Below are positions 23,403 to 36,575 of a stretch of DNA of 64,000 nucleotides, piece after piece. The stretch's first letter is position 1; the number at the start of each line of letters is the position of its first letter. Position numbers and translations under genes: made by a program. The notes below the pieces were generated by a model. That model was not told the DNA's origin. It did no database searches and saw only the letters and a list, made by a program, of their open reading frames with translations. The DNA is from Saururus chinensis (Eukaryota; Streptophyta; Magnoliopsida; Piperales; Saururaceae): assembly GCA_035235625.1 (NCBI GenBank), contig CP141149.1:28637753-28701752 (forward strand), given 5' to 3'.

Positions 23403-25496
23403 TAAAAGTTACAATTTTTAGCGCTTTCTTCTTCTTCTGATAACAATTCTTAGTACTTGATAACGAAGAATGACCACCCTTCTTTATGATGAAATGCTTT
23501 TCTTATTATAACTTTTCTGTAATGCTTGGTAGAACAATGCGTTTTTCTTTTTTCTCATTGAAACAAAACAGTGTCGGTAAGTAATATTTCTACGGGAAAA
23601 TTCTTCTTACTTTCTTTTTCTTTTTTTTTTTTTGCTAAGAAACTTTGTTCTTCTCACGTCACCAAACAAGAACTTATTCTTCTCACGGGTCACTGTTGGG
23701 TGGAGAGAATTCCAGAACCAAACGCCACGCATAATAGCCGTTAGTATACGGGCCCCTCCCTCCCCCACCTACAGAAAAAAAAAGCAGAACAGCTCAGAAA
23801 GACAGTATGAAAGCATGTCCACATTCTTCCTACTCTAACAGTTACTAGACCCTACTTCCGAAAGCAACAAAAGAGCAGGCCCCCCCAGCTTTATGCCAAA
23901 TTGTAAAGAATAAACAGCCACAGGCCCACAGCCAGCAGCGTCAATACACATGCAAAAGTGGGAACTGCACCCAGTCCCAGCTGCAGCATTGCCACCCTAA
24001 AGCCTATGCTTTCTATGGATATGACAATTACCCATCATTCAGCGGTTCAGCATCACTGTACGGGGAAGAGGCAACCTGACAGCTAATTGTCCTTGGTTAG
24101 TTGATTTAAAAACGAAACACTGTCATCGGGTTGGAGCTTGGGTGAAAGATAGTGCAATGTCCTCTGCGTTTTTGCCTCCAATTGCAAATCTGATGTAATC
24201 AAGAAAAGACTAGCTCTGTGTTCCAATGGCCATTCTTTTGTCGCCCTCTCATTAGTCGTTACTGAGGAATAGCGTTTTTTCAGCTGCCCTATCACAGTGA
24301 GTCGAGGGGAGCGTCCATTGATATGATAGATCATGTACACGTTAGCATATTAGCGTAAATAATATTTATATTAATATATATTAGTCTATGTGCCGTCCAT
24401 TTTGAAAATAAATGCTGCCTTTATGTTCTTTATTCTCACTAAGTACGTTATTCTCATAATTACATTTTATAATAAAATTAAAGTCTTAGGCTTCTCGGAC
24501 TCGATAGATAGCGTTGTTCATATCCAAAAATGGGAAGCATTTTTTATGTTTTATGCTCAGCGTAAGCCGATCGTAAAAAACGCTTAGGAAGTATTGATTT
24601 TTAAAATCGACAACGCATATGGTAGTATACATTAGCGCATGTATTACTTGCACTACTATTTACACCATCGATTTTAAAAATTAAGGCCTCCCGCGCATTT
24701 CTTATGTTCACGCTCTTTACTCTTTACGGAGTAAAAAAACACTTCCCCATAAATGTGTTTCGTGTAGTATAGGATAAGGTACCACTGAGTATTTCTGAAA
24801 TCATCAGAACAATTTCACTTGCATAAAAGCCAAATATATCTTGCAACTGTCTGTGCTTTGTTATTTAAATTAAACGCCGCAATTGACGGAAGACGGAGAA
24901 TTTCGTTCTATGTGAACCCGACAGCTACGGGAATCACTTCACAACTGGCTATCAATCGCGAGAATGTTTTGAGTAGCATGATGCTGCATGCTCTTTCTTT
25001 CATCCCTGTTCCAATTGCTTATTTCTGCACCAACAGGAAGAATAAGTTTATACATACCCCAATAACCCCCTTAGTACCCCAATAACCTATCGACCCTTTA
25101 TAAATTTTATAAACAAAATAGGGTACTGAAGAGATTAGTGGGGTAAATATAGGCTCATTCTAACAAGAAATGGTCTTTGATCACACAAGAATTTGAATAA
25201 CAACAGTAGAGGGGTAAAGCTTTATATCCCATATCAGATATATACTTTTCATGTTTACACCCTGACAGTTTCAGTCCCTTTCCTTGTTTTTTTAAGACTT
25301 ATGGGTTCCATATCATTATGTAACTAAATAAATGCAGTAAGACAGACTCTAAACGACGAACTTTAGCAATCTCGTTATTATATCATTGTAAGTGGCACGG
25401 TCCTGACATTTAACTCAAAACGTGATTGAATCTGTTTCTTGCGCCATTTTAATGCACAGTACGGAAGTTGAGACTAGGAGCAAGTATGGCATGTTA
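23403..25496. other. intergenic, no gene recognised
   Basis: No gene seen. Around 24,590-24,690 a short block (ATTGATTTTTAAAATCGA) returns inverted as ATCGATTTTAAAAATTAAGG about 70 bases later, suggesting a small inverted-repeat element. Poly-T and purine runs occur at 23,605-23,635. Confidence 0.45.
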
Positions 25497-27025
25497 TGTT
25501 AGAAGTGAGCATTATATTAAATGGGTTAAGCCCATATTTTTTAAATGGGCATGATAATATATATATATATAGGTCAAGTTCATATTATTCATGTGGGTCA
25601 AGCCCATATAGTAGAGAGAGTCCAAGCCTACTTTGTGTTAAATGAGAATAACACATGTAAATTGGTTAAATGAGTGAATAGTCTTACATCGCCTAGATGA
25701 AGATAATAGTGTTGGTATATAAGGCGTGTTAGTTTGGTCTTTCATGTTAGGCTCTTGGGCCAACCCACTTTTGGAGGGGGAGAGATGTTGGACCCAAGCA
25801 CCTAGGTGGGCTAACCCACACGTATGTGTTGCCGTCCGTCCGGCTGGGTTGGGTTAACATAATAATATTTTTGGGACAAATTTATTTGGTTTAGTTTTTT
25901 ATTAACCAAAATGGGTCCGATTTGTTTTCACTAAAGATTATGTCCTTAACGGATGGACGCATCCGTTTGAACGGGAAATGGTGTCTTTAACGGAATTTCC
26001 TATAAAATTATTGAAAATAATTTCTGCACTAATCCGATTTGAGATTTCTGTCCGTTTTATTTCTGTGAGAGCATACACATTGTGGTTCACTATATGTACT
26101 GTGTTGGAGGTGCTCTTACGGTACATGGTTGATGTTGTGGTTTGCGGTCCAACCATGCATGACGAATTCTAGAACGTGTGAAGACGAAACTTCAGTGCCG
26201 TGTTGATGAGTGACACTGTGGGAAAATCAAATCCGAGGCCAAGACGTTTTCTAAAAGAAAAAGTGGGTGACTATATAAACAACGAGGCTGAGGCGTTTTG
26301 TTTTAAACACATGAAACAGAATTTCTTTCTGGTATGCACAAAACGAAACCGAGCAGGAAGTTTTTTTTTCTGTGTGTGAACAGAAAAAGAGAAGGGCGAT
26401 GAAGAGAGAGGATTTGTGCCTGCGAGCAACACCGGATCGGGAGATTCTCATCATCTTCATCCCAGTTATTCAGATCAGTTTTTTCAGAGTTCAATGGTGG
26501 ATCTTTTGTGCAATAGGAGAAAAAGAGAAGGCTCAACAACTTCTCGGGTTTTCATACTCTGTAGTATTTTGTTTATCTTTATGATAAAGAATTGATCTGT
26601 AAGAGGGAGTGGTTATATTAAACTTTATCATAGTAGATTGCTTAGATTGGGCTGATTCACCCTGTGGTTTTTTACCCTTAATTTGAGGGGGTTTTCCACG
26701 TTAAAATTTTGTGTCTCTTTATTTATTCTGCTCGGTTGTTTGGTGATATATTTACTGCATATATTTTGTTGAAATACGAGTTAGACACTAGAGATTTTCT
26801 ATAAAACATCCCAATAAGTGGTTGTATTAAACTTTATCATAGTGGATTGCTTGATTAGGCTGATTCGCCCCGTGGTTTTTTACCCTTGATTTGAGGGGTT
26901 TTTCCACGTTAAAATTTTGTGTCTCTTTATCTATTCTACTTGGTTGTTTGGTGATATATTTGTTGCATATATTTTATTGAAATACGAGTTAGATATTAGG
27001 GATTTTCTATAAAATATCCCAATAG
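25497..27025 (+). mobile_element. copia-type solo LTR relic, copy 2
   Basis: Starts TGTTAGAAGTGAGC and shares its first 630 bases with the minus-strand relic at 13.0-13.7 kb. Downstream it has a TATATAAA box near 26,270 and the block GGGGTTTTCCACGTTAAAA typical of the R/U5 part of plant Ty1/copia LTRs. The U5-like part is present twice (26,609-26,817 and 26,818-27,025). No gag or pol is attached. It is old and broken. A clear target duplication was not found. Confidence 0.65.
26609..27025 (+). repeat. 209-base tandem duplication inside the LTR relic
   Basis: Two copies with period 209, starting GTGGTT(A/G)TATTAAACTTTATC and ending TATCCCAATA / CATCCCAATA, about 90% alike by eye. The duplicated part is the U5-like end of the LTR. 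Confidence 0.85.
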
Positions 27026-27551
27026 TTGATTGTTTTATATTGGGAGGCAAACGCCTAAGAATCCTAAGCACTATTAAGAAAGGCGAATTCTGTTTTAAGG
27101 ATAGAGGGACTTGCTTGATTCAATCATAATCATTCCAGTAAAATTTCTAATCACAAAGAAGGCAAATGTACGAAAATAACACTTCATACCTCGATCCTTA
27201 TGCCGCCTATAACCAGACAAGCATATGTACAGAGCACTTCTATGCTTCGAACCAAAAATAAGGGGGAAATTTTTATTTCTGGCTGTCGTAAAAAAAAAAA
27301 ACTGTTTCAGATTGAGACAGGATGAGAATCCGTGCTTTTTATCCTCAGGTTTATCTGGGAAATGGGATTTGTTATGTGGCAACCCCCAATAGGTCAGAAT
27401 ACATTAGCTTTCCTGTTTGGAGCAAGAGTCTCGTGTCATTGCTGTGGTAAAAAAAAGATCCTATTAAAGATGTAATGTTACTACAAAGGAAAGCTATACA
27501 TAGCTTATAAAGAGGATGGACATTTATGTAGAACATAGTCTGTTACACGAG
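27026..27551. other. spacer 3' of the WEB gene
   Basis: No gene seen. This is probably the 3' UTR and downstream region of the minus-strand WEB family gene ending at 27,552. Confidence 0.45.
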
Positions 27552-29577
27552 TCATGACCGATTTCCAGCTTTATTTCCACTGAAGAACTTTACTAAATTT
27601 GGCATCACCTTCCTGTTTTTTCTAAGAGTGATCTTGTTTGATCCGCCCACATGTCTGATTAATGGTGATGGGGTTCTTCTATACTTTGATCGTCTCGGAG
27701 TCATTGGAACTCCACTCTCTTTGACAGACTTTGTTGTCGAGGCAAGCTGCAAAATTTCCTCTTTTTCTTTCTCTTCTTGTACATGTTTACTTAACACATT
27801 CTGAACTGCTTTCTTTGCTGATAATGCCTTCTGAGTCTTGCATGCCTCTTGTTCTTCCACCTCCCTGAGCTCTTTAATCTCCCTATGAGCTATCTTCATT
27901 TTCATCAAGATCTCCTTCTCTCCAGCCTTTAAGGCCTCAATCCACGCCTGTGTTGCTGCCACTTTCTTGTCTGCAATCTCTTCTGCTGCTTCTGCTCGGC
28001 AAGTTAAATACTCGTACTCAAAATTAGATATCGTTATGGTGGACTTGTTTGAAGAGGAAGAGCCCCTAGCACGCATGGTTTTTTCTGTTAGAGTCTTCAA
28101 GCGATTTAAAGCCATTGCTTCTGACCTTTTCGCAGCTTCAAGCTCCTGCATGGCAGCTTGCAACATGTCTTCCTCCAGTTCAATATTAGATTCCATCTTT
28201 TGAATTTCTTGCTTAACACTCAAAGTCTCGTCAGTGATGATGTCTTTCTCTTTCTTGGCTGCTTCTCTTTCAGTTTCTAGTTGTTGGAGTGTGGCCTGGA
28301 GATTCAACAAGATTGATCTAGCTTTCTCTTCACCAGCACTAGCAGCTTCTAGTTTTGATTTTGCTTGGAGGAGCTTAGAGTTGAGATGTTGAACCATAGA
28401 ATCTGATTTATATTCTAGTTTCTTAAGCCGAGCTGTTTCTTTAGTGGCATGTTTCAGCTCTTCTCTTATGACATCCATTGATGCCATGAATCTGAAGCCT
28501 TCTTCTTTGATAGCATGCAACTCCTTTTTTGCATCATTTAGTTCAGACAATGCAGTTTCCAACTCAGCAATACTTGCTGATTCTTCCTCCTTTCTTTTTT
28601 CAATCTCTTCAGCCAGATCATTTAAATGCTTCAAGGAATCCAATGAACTGGGCTCAGTTTTTTTACTCATTGCTTTTACAAGCATTAGTTCTTCTTCCAA
28701 CACATTGATCTCCGAATTCGTGCTTTCCAACTTTTCTTCTAGATCCTTCGAATGATTTATCTCTTGAGCGAGATTTATCATTCTCTTTCGGGTTTCCTCC
28801 AATTTTGAACAAAATTGTGCAGCCTTTGCTTCTCTTTCTGCTTCAATAGATTGAAATTCACGAGCTGCTTCCATTTTGGCTAATTCAACAAGAGCTTCTT
28901 CTTCAGTAGTTTCCTCTATCTCTTTCCTCAAAGCTTCAATGGAGATTGAATGAGATTGTGCTTTTGAAATGGAGGAAGAAGTTTGTCTCTCAGCTTGGAG
29001 TTTCGCTTCCAGTATTAAAGCCATGTCAAGTTTCAGCTTCAACATTTCCCTTTTCACTAGTTCAAGTTCTTTCATGACTTCCATGTACTGAATATCATTA
29101 GACTCAACTGTCAATTGCCACGCATCTGCATGCTTATCTGGTTTCCTTAGCCATTGCAGCTCTTTCTTCTGAACTTTTGCTTTTACATTAGATTCTTCAA
29201 TTTGTAAAGAAAGGTCTTTAATTGTTCCCCTTGCATTAGGGAATTCAGATACGGCATGCGATTTAACTGATTCTGCAAGTTTTCTGCTGTCAGCCAATTG
29301 GCTAATATCATTTCTTGCCAGATGCAGATCTCTTATTTTTGATGGTGCGTTCTACATGGTAAAAATGCATGTTATTACAAGACATCAGGCCATGCATCTT
29401 TCCAAAAAAAATTGTTGATTATAACTTCAGGTTGATCATGAGGTAGCATACCCCTTGTAAGTTGGATCGGGCCTTGTGAAGCTTCTCTCCATAGAGGTTA
29501 GCAGCTGCCTTGACAGTTCCAATTCTTGAACTACTTTTAGCTTCGGCTTGCTCCATCCCTGGGCTCTCGGTCAACAT
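27552..29577 (-). CDS. WEB family (DUF827) coiled-coil protein
   Basis: Exons (minus): 29577-29452 and 29351-27552, GT-AG, phase 0, 641 residues. A further acceptor (ATATAG at about 29,608) shows that the 5' UTR is also split. The protein starts MLTESPGMEQAEAK, has the family N-terminal motif IGTVKAAANLYGEKL, and then is almost entirely heptad-rich coiled coil (about residues 60-560, rich in Glu, Lys and Leu). The C-terminal tail is basic and Ser/Pro-rich (PMTPRRSKYRRTPSPLI, then NLVKFFSGNK). The founding members WEB1 and PMI2 act in blue-light chloroplast movement and are cytosolic. This relative is shorter and its exact role is unknown. The frame is intact. Confidence 0.85.
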
Positions 29578-31655
29578 ATAAAGCAAGTTGGGACTCGATG
29601 TAGTTTCCTATATGATAGAAGAAAAGGAAAGAGAATATTGTCATTGATCAGAACATGCAATTTTTATATGGTTTGTAATTTTACCCCCTTGTGATGGTAT
29701 CTTGCTGTTCTTTTCATCTGTTTCTAAAAGAGACAAAATACTCCGACAATATAAATGACTCAATAATTGATTTCATCAGTCAAGCATTTATGCTCAAGGG
29801 TGATGCTAGCCAATACCCATACGTGGGATGAACACAAAGTACAACAAACATCGGAAAAAAAAGCTTCTACTCAAAAAACTATCTAACAAGTCAGATGAAA
29901 CGTTGGCCATTATCCAAAACTAAATCTATTCTCCATTAACGGTTGAATCTATAGATGTAAGAGATGTTCTCATCTACAATTATAAACTTTGGTGGGGAAT
30001 GTTCCTTTTCCTCCTTTTCTTTTGGACAAAAAAGCAGCCCTTCCCCCATTTTTTTTTTTTAGGAACCTGGAGTTCTTTTCATCTTTTTTATAAAAGAAGA
30101 GAGATTGAATAGTATATTCCAGTGATTAAATTTTTTTACTTTGATTATAGCTGCGGACACACGTTATCATCAATTTTTCACCAATCAATTAGTTTCCTTG
30201 TAAAGCTGATGCTATCGACACATGGGAGTGAAAAGGAAAACAGAAAAAGCGAACCTATCGAGAACTTTATCCTGAAAATGTCATAAACTATGCTAGCTAT
30301 TCTACCAGCTTCATAAATGATGTTTGCCAATCTACTAAGTCTTATATTTTCTCAAATTTCATACGAGAATGAGCTTGTTAGGATTCAGCGAAACCATATA
30401 CGGTTTTTTTTGGGCACTAGAAACCATATACGATTATCGACTGCAAGTCAGAGCCTTATTTTTCTTCTGGGAAATTATAAGCCAATGCTTGAAAGACATA
30501 GGAAGCATAATTTCACAATGAAAAACCAGTATGAAACTAGAAAATGAACCCAGAACACGTACCTCAATCAGTAGCCTTGATTTGGAACTTCAGCGACTTG
30601 CTTCCTAGGACGACATGGAAGAAGGATATAAACGAGGAAGAGACCGAGGGTGAACAAGCTTGGAAATACCGCCACATAAACTTGGTTTGTATTTTTCCAA
30701 GCCATTAGAAAAGATAAAAAAAAATACAGCATTTGAAATCTGTCCTGTTAATGGCTGCCACCCTTCGTTTTCTGTTCGGAGATCGACACCAAGTGGGCGT
30801 CGCTTTCATTTTCAAGTCTGGGCGTACGGCATTCCACAGCTCAAGAAACATCAGCCGGACCACAACCACACAGGTCTGTTTAGTACACTATAACTTCCCG
30901 GGATAAAGCCGAAGTTTTTATCTTTACATTATGACAGAAGTAAAGCAATTTGCTACAAATGATAAGTACTATTGGTATTTGGTAATTACGGCCGGTTGAA
31001 GCTGCCAGACGACAACGGTCGATTTGTCTGTACTATATTTGGAGGTAGACGAAATGCCACGCATGACGCACCTTGACCAATGGCCAGATGGCCCAAGCAT
31101 CTTCATTCACAGTTAGCAGGACAAATTTCAAGCGATAAACAGGCCCAGGTCCGGAAACAATCCCATCGAATCGACCCTTACTTTCGTGGGAAGCGTTTTC
31201 TATGCTTACTGCAAAGGGTAGAGGTAAAGAATGTATGGAGTCGTTCATAAAAAATCTGACGGCGCACACATTACACACGTTAACGTCTCTGATGCTTTGT
31301 TATCAAGGACATATACATTCCCTCGAGTTGAAAGTTGGGAACATTAAAAATATGCTTCCGACGATGACTCTGGACATTGTGGCTGAACGGTAGCCAGAGA
31401 AGGCAAATAGCGCTGGATGGGCCAGTTTTCATGGAGACGAGGTCGGACGGAAGTTGGACTGTTTAAGGCCTCTGGGAAGTGGGAACCGATGCCATGCTGA
31501 ACCCGCCCAGTGCAGGTAAGGAATCTCAGCGTGAGCTGCGTGACAATCCCAAGTTGAAAGCCGGGCCAAGTGGATTAAAAGTTCGAGGATGCCGGCGACC
31601 GACGGAGAGGTTTTACCGGTAACCACTAGCCGTAAAGGTAAAAACAGTAACTAAC
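29578..31655. other. intergenic region between divergent WEB gene and small plus-strand ORF
   Basis: Contains the split 5' UTR of the WEB gene at its left edge and presumably the promoters of both neighbours. No other gene was recognised; open frames near 30,317-30,893 look random. Confidence 0.45.
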
Positions 31656-32075
31656 ATGCGACATTACGGTCAGAGGAGGAATATGTTAAACGCGGAAAGG
31701 AAAGGAGAGGCCCGGAATAGTGAGATGGGAAGAAAGGCCTCCCCTCCTGTCCCTCCTCCGCGATCAACCTTACGGCAGGAAGAAGCAGAGGGCCGCAGCA
31801 GTGTTGCCGAGTGCGCTTTCAGCGCATGCGTCCTATGCGTCTGCTGCCCACTGGCCGTGATATGGTGTTGCATCAAGTTGCCCTGCAAGATCGGGTGGCG
31901 GGCTACTCGCCGGCTCGCCGCCTGTTCTTGCTGCAAACCGGAATATGGGATCGTCGAAGCCTCGTCGTCGTTCTCCGATATTGATTTTGACGGCAGCCCC
32001 TGGAGAGGCCCGACTGATCGAGCTGATAGTGGGACGAAGAGTTGCCCCAAGGTCCCTCGATGGAGATCACAATAG
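31656..32075 (+). CDS. small Cys-rich plant protein of unknown function
   Basis: A single-exon frame of 139 codons with GC content well above its surroundings. A basic and Pro-rich start (PPVPPPRSTL) is followed by SSVAECAFSACVLCVCCPLA, a hydrophobic cysteine-rich segment of about 25 residues (about 48-75) that may insert in or lie on a membrane, then an Arg-rich stretch, CSCCKPEYGIV and an acidic/Ser tail (SSSFSDIDFD). The layout resembles small plant proteins with an S-V-A-[DE]-C-A and CCCP-type core, but I cannot name the family. The first ATG is used; an in-frame ATG at 31,725 (MGRKASPP) is a good alternative start. Function unknown. Confidence 0.6.
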   Translation: MRHYGQRRNMLNAERKGEARNSEMGRKASPPVPPPRSTLRQEEAEGRSSVAECAFSACVLCVCCPLAVIWCCIKLPCKIGWRATRRLAACSCCKPEYGIVEASSSFSDIDFDGSPWRGPTDRADSGTKSCPKVPRWRSQ

Positions 32076-34483
32076 TCCTCAAATTCCTTTTTTTTCCCCT
32101 GTATTTCGTCCGCAACACATCAGAGTTACAGTTGAGATTTTTTCTTTTTTACAGCACTTAAGCATCGATGATAGGCAAAAAAAATGTCGGCTGATTAGCT
32201 ATGTTTCTCATTTTCAGCGGGTTCAGTAAATTTTATATCATTTCTAGCAGCTTCTACTAGAAATGACTAAATGAGTGCTTCAGTTGTTAACAAGGAAATC
32301 GGACAACCAAATTGGAAGAAAACCAGTCCAACTAGAACTATAATTGACAATGATGAGGCAAAATCAGCTTCTTGCGTTTTTTTGCAATCTAACCGATCTA
32401 CCATGTTTAGGATAAGATCTTTAAGAACGATGCAATAATTAAGAATCATTGCAAACAACAAATGAAGTATGAGAAATCAAGTATGAAGGAAATCATCATT
32501 AGCCAAAAAAAATGTGTGGAGGGAATCATTTGATTCTATGACATTAGAACTTCAACAATAGTTGGTTCATGTTAAAGTAGATTCTCCCCCGGATATAACC
32601 TGTACTAATAAAGATTGCATGAGCTCATTGAAAGACATCAATTGCTCGATCTGATCCTCATTCTTCCCCTAAATTAATTAGGATCTTCTTTGTTTCATTC
32701 ACAATAATTTGTTTGTTATCTCCATACTCTTTATTCAATTCATTTAAGTCCATATAGTATGTATCGCCTTTAATGTGCCTGGTTGCTGCATTCTATTTCT
32801 ATTCAACTCTTGATTTTCCTTAAAAATAGTGCAAATCGGTGATCAACTAAAGTAAAATTCTCCTCATTCTTCTGGTCGGACCTCATATTCATTGGTACTT
32901 TGGACCCTTCCATGTTTACCACGATAGCCTAGTCTCTGCTTGAATTGCTACCACATCATCATCCCCAACTTCTACCCCAATCAAACCCAACAGAAACGTT
33001 TACCTTGAGAGGTTTACTTGAGCGATATTAAGAATATTTGTTTCTCATAAATGTCGTGAGCTTACAAGAAAGTCACATAGTAAAGCACCCCGCCACCTCG
33101 ACCTCACGCCATTGAAGACTTGTCAGCGTCCCATGCACCCTCGTGTAAATGTCCCCCCAATCCCTTATGTATTACAATTTACAGGGTTTGTCCCTAGTGA
33201 TTGTAGAACCTCTTGTTTTAAGGTTATATATACGACTCATTGTACTTTACTAATTGTATCTCTTTCCATTTCTAATCGTGAGGATGGTGATATGTGTTCG
33301 ATCACATCAAGCTGAGATGACAGGGTGCCCTAATACCACAACTTCCTATATGAGTAGAGGCCCAATTAGCTGCTTCAATTGCCTTAGTATAATAATGAGT
33401 ACGAACTTAACCATAAGAGTCTAAAAACTCTTCTTCAACACTTTTCATCGTCCATCAGTCATGGTAACAAGCATTTTGTAAGAGATTTCTCTCAAGTCCC
33501 AAATTATCTTATAAGGTGTTTCTTGCACCTCATCCTTCAAAGTTCCTAGTCATTTCACCCCATTAGGAATCCAACATGCTTGTCGTACCCTCTGTCACCT
33601 CTTTTCTAGGCTAAGGCCCAGTTAGAATACTTACACTCTAAATTTATTGATTTTTTTTTTATAAATCAACCCAAATTGTCATAAAAAATCAAAATGCCTC
33701 GTGACCTTGTGAGGGTGAATTTATATTTATTGAAAAATTTTGGTAACTCAAAAGTATTCTCGGTTAAGTTTGATAAACCCAACCCAACTCTAATAGTTTG
33801 GGTTTCTAAATTTAATATGAATAGTTATAGCAAAACCCAACTCAAATTTGACCCTGGGACATATCTAATTAAAATGCCAGTCAAAAGGTTACTCCCCCTT
33901 CTATTAATATGCATTAAAACCTATTTGGAGAGTAAATAATTTTGTTGTTGTTTGAGCATCATTATATTTTTTCCATCCCACATTAATGCCTTCATTTGGT
34001 TTTATAAAATAGATTATAATTAATTTATTTTTAAAAACGAAATAAAATTATTAATTTAAGATGAAGGGAGTACATCACATGCTAACATTAAGCTATGATC
34101 CAATCTCTCATAAAAAAATTAATAAGTACACCGAGAGTATCATGTGGAATTTATTCTTAAGTCATCTTGGAGATCACTAGTGCATAGGTTACTCTACGTT
34201 AATGCTCCACTTATACTTATATGCACTAAATCATACATTGTGACTTTATAAAGTGGGAGCAACATCGGGAGATATACTGGAATTTCTCCTTAAAGTGGCC
34301 ATTAAGCCCCTTTCGGTCTCCAAAGTGGTTGCCGGTCATATAATTGGTCACAAAAATTGATATTTTTATTCTACTTTTCTTTTTATTTTAGACTACAAGC
34401 CTACTTTAAATAGAAAAGGTGAGCCCACTTAAATTTACTTTTTTTCAATCTAATCGTAAGTTAAGTACAATTTTACGAAGGGA
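32076..34483. other. intergenic, no gene recognised
   Basis: No gene or named element. The part at about 32,560-33,650 has the base composition of decayed coding DNA on the minus strand, but no domain could be read in it. Near 34,050 a GATGAAGGGAGTA end resembles a Stowaway terminus without a clear partner. Confidence 0.4.
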
Positions 34484-34795
34484 AAATTATTTAAATAATT
34501 ATTATTTTTTAAATAATTACAAAATTAACTTTTTTTGAGAAATATTTTCTAAAGTAGTATTGGTTTTCACCATGTAGGCGCCCGCGGGCACCTATGTGAC
34601 TTTTTTTTAAAATTTAAACTGAACACGAAATCAAATTTAAGTTAATTTTGTCATTCCAAGTGATTAATAATTTTAAGTAATTTCATCCTTTGGAATGACG
34701 AAATCAATATAAGATGATTTCGTCCTTCTAAAGGATGAAATCTCTATAAGTCGTTTCTTTAACCCTAGGTAACTTCAAGTTTTTGGTTTACAGTT

Positions 34796-35180
34796 TTACG
34801 ACGAAGTGAAGAAGATGGCCGCTGACTTCAACATTGACGGGCAGGCGGTGTTGAGGTCGATGGCATAGTCGGTGGTGGTGCAGTTGTTGGAGCTGCCTTG
34901 CGGCACCACCGACATGGGTTGGTTGTAGTTGTCCACTGGGCTGACATCGTAGAAGTCAAGCCCGCCAGAGCTGTCAAGAGTGAACTCCGCTAGCATGGCA
35001 GGCAGGGACATGCCACTACCCAAGCACTCCATAGCGTCGGAGCCATAGTCCATGGTGGAGTAGGAGATTTTGTTTGTGGTGGGGTCCACAGTGCAAAGCA
35101 TCTGGCCCCAAAACCGGCCCAACCAGTTGCTCAACACCAAGGGCGAAGCCGGTCATCTCGATCGGTGTCATGAGTGGTAG
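34796..35180 (-). pseudogene. thaumatin-like protein (PR-5) gene fragment
   Basis: The minus strand reads WLGRFWGQMLC, then PAMLAEFTLDSSGGLDFYD, VSPVDNYNQPMSVVPQG, NCTTTDYAIDLN and CPSMLK. This matches the central core of thaumatin-like PR-5 proteins (usual form SGRFWGRTGC, PATLAEFTL, GGLDFYDVSLVDGYN, CPSELK). The N-terminal third and the C-terminal half are missing, a frame change lies near the WSGRFWG region, and several of the 16 family cysteines are absent. It is a captured fragment, not a working defence gene. Confidence 0.85.
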
Positions 35181-35639
35181 AGGACCCATACTGAGTGGTA
35201 GAGGAGCCCCCCTCATCCTACATGAGCCAGTGAGAAGGACCTGCTTCCACCACCCTTAGTAGGTCCTTCTTGCAAAACCTCGACTCCAATAGCTTCATGT
35301 TGCTTCCAACGGAGAGGACCCTCCTGACGGTCTTCCTCGCCGAGCTTGTCCCCAGCGAGTTCACGTCCAGGTTATGCTGCTCTGCACTCTGCACGTGGTT
35401 AATGATCGGATTGCGAGGAACTGGAGATAAGAGGTGTAAGCGGCCATGACGATCTCAGCTTGTGGGTTAGGTGGTCGGCAAACTCCGGCCTCCATAACCT
35501 GCGAGGTTGAGATCTAGGCCCTTACCCCTCCCTCAGCATCGTCAGCGTCTTCAACCTTCACTGTTCCTCCACCGTTATCGAAAAAGCACTCCATATTTCT
35601 CTTAATGGACAGGCTCAGCCCCTCCATGCAAAAGGCCGA

Positions 35640-36575
35640 CTCTTTGCAGAGGTCGTGACCAAGGAGGCTCTCCATGTCGGCCGTGAAGTTGGCCAGTTCA
35701 GCGTCAGCTGGACCTCTTCCACGCATCCCCCTCGGCCCTCTTCCACGCACCCAACCAGGAGGAGTCCTTCTCTGGCTCCTGCAGATTCTTCTTCACCATC
35801 ACCTCCCGCTTCAGCTACGCCCCCGTTCTCATGGGCTCCTAGCACAAGACCCCGCCCCTCCGCTTCTCCCGCTGCAACCTGCTTGTCGGTGTCTTCGGGG
35901 GTGATGGTATCAGGTTCAAGTTCATAGTGGTGGGCGGGGTCCGGTTCATTGGGGGCCTGATCGACATTGAGGACCGGCTCGTGGTGGAGATCTACGATCC
36001 GACGTCGGACTCCTGGGAGCTCGTGCTACTGCTTCGTGTTGACTTCCGCTAGGGGAACTCCTCCCAGTGCCCCTCCTCCACCCTCTTCCGGGACAAGTTT
36101 TTTGTCTTCGACATCTTCTTGGGCATTGTCTCTGCCTTTGACCTGGGGGCCCATGAATGGAGTCGGGTCCTCATCCTCCGACCCCCTAAAGTTCTCTTCT
36201 CCATCCTTCTCCCCTGTTGGGCTCACCTCGTGCTGACCGACCTCTGCAACGCCCTTTGCAGGCCCAGTTTCAACCTTTGGAAGGTCGACGACTGGACCAT
36301 GGAGTTTAGCTAGATCGCTATCATGCCCCAGGAGCTGCTCCACTGTCTCTTTGAAGGCGACGAGGATGAGAAGTTTGTCAGCCTCAAGTGTGTAAGGCTG
36401 GGTGACCTGGTCTACGTCTTCAACGAGGCGCCCCACTGGACATACCCAGCAATGTTAATGGCGAAAGATACCAAAGTTGCCTCACCTAGTGAACCAGTTT
36501 CACAAAGCGGTCAGCTTTTTTTCCACAGTGCCTCTGGACTCTATCTTCCCCAACGTGGAAGGCAACATGTTCATA
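35640..36575 (+). pseudogene. F-box/kelch-repeat gene fragment
   Basis: Plus-strand reading gives pieces of a plant F-box/kelch protein: FKFIVVGGVRFIGGLIDIED, LVVEIYDPTSDSWELV, SSTLFRDKFFVFDIF, AFDLGAHEWSRVLILRPPKV, NLWKVDDWTMEFS, IAIMPQELLHCLFEGDEDEKF and LKCVRLGDLVYVFNEAPH. In another frame follow NQFHKAVSFFSTVPLDSIFPN. In-frame stops (for example in FR*GNSSQC and EFS*IAIM) and at least one frame change show that it is dead. No intron is seen in the matched part. The F-box itself is not visible. It lies back to back with the thaumatin-like fragment inside one inverted-repeat element. Confidence 0.85.

Noticed and set aside
32560-33650. Possible decayed coding DNA on the minus strand
   Set aside because: Composition is suggestive, but no domain or motif could be read.
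36026-36436. 136-codon minus-strand open frame
   Set aside because: Antisense of the F-box/kelch fragment.
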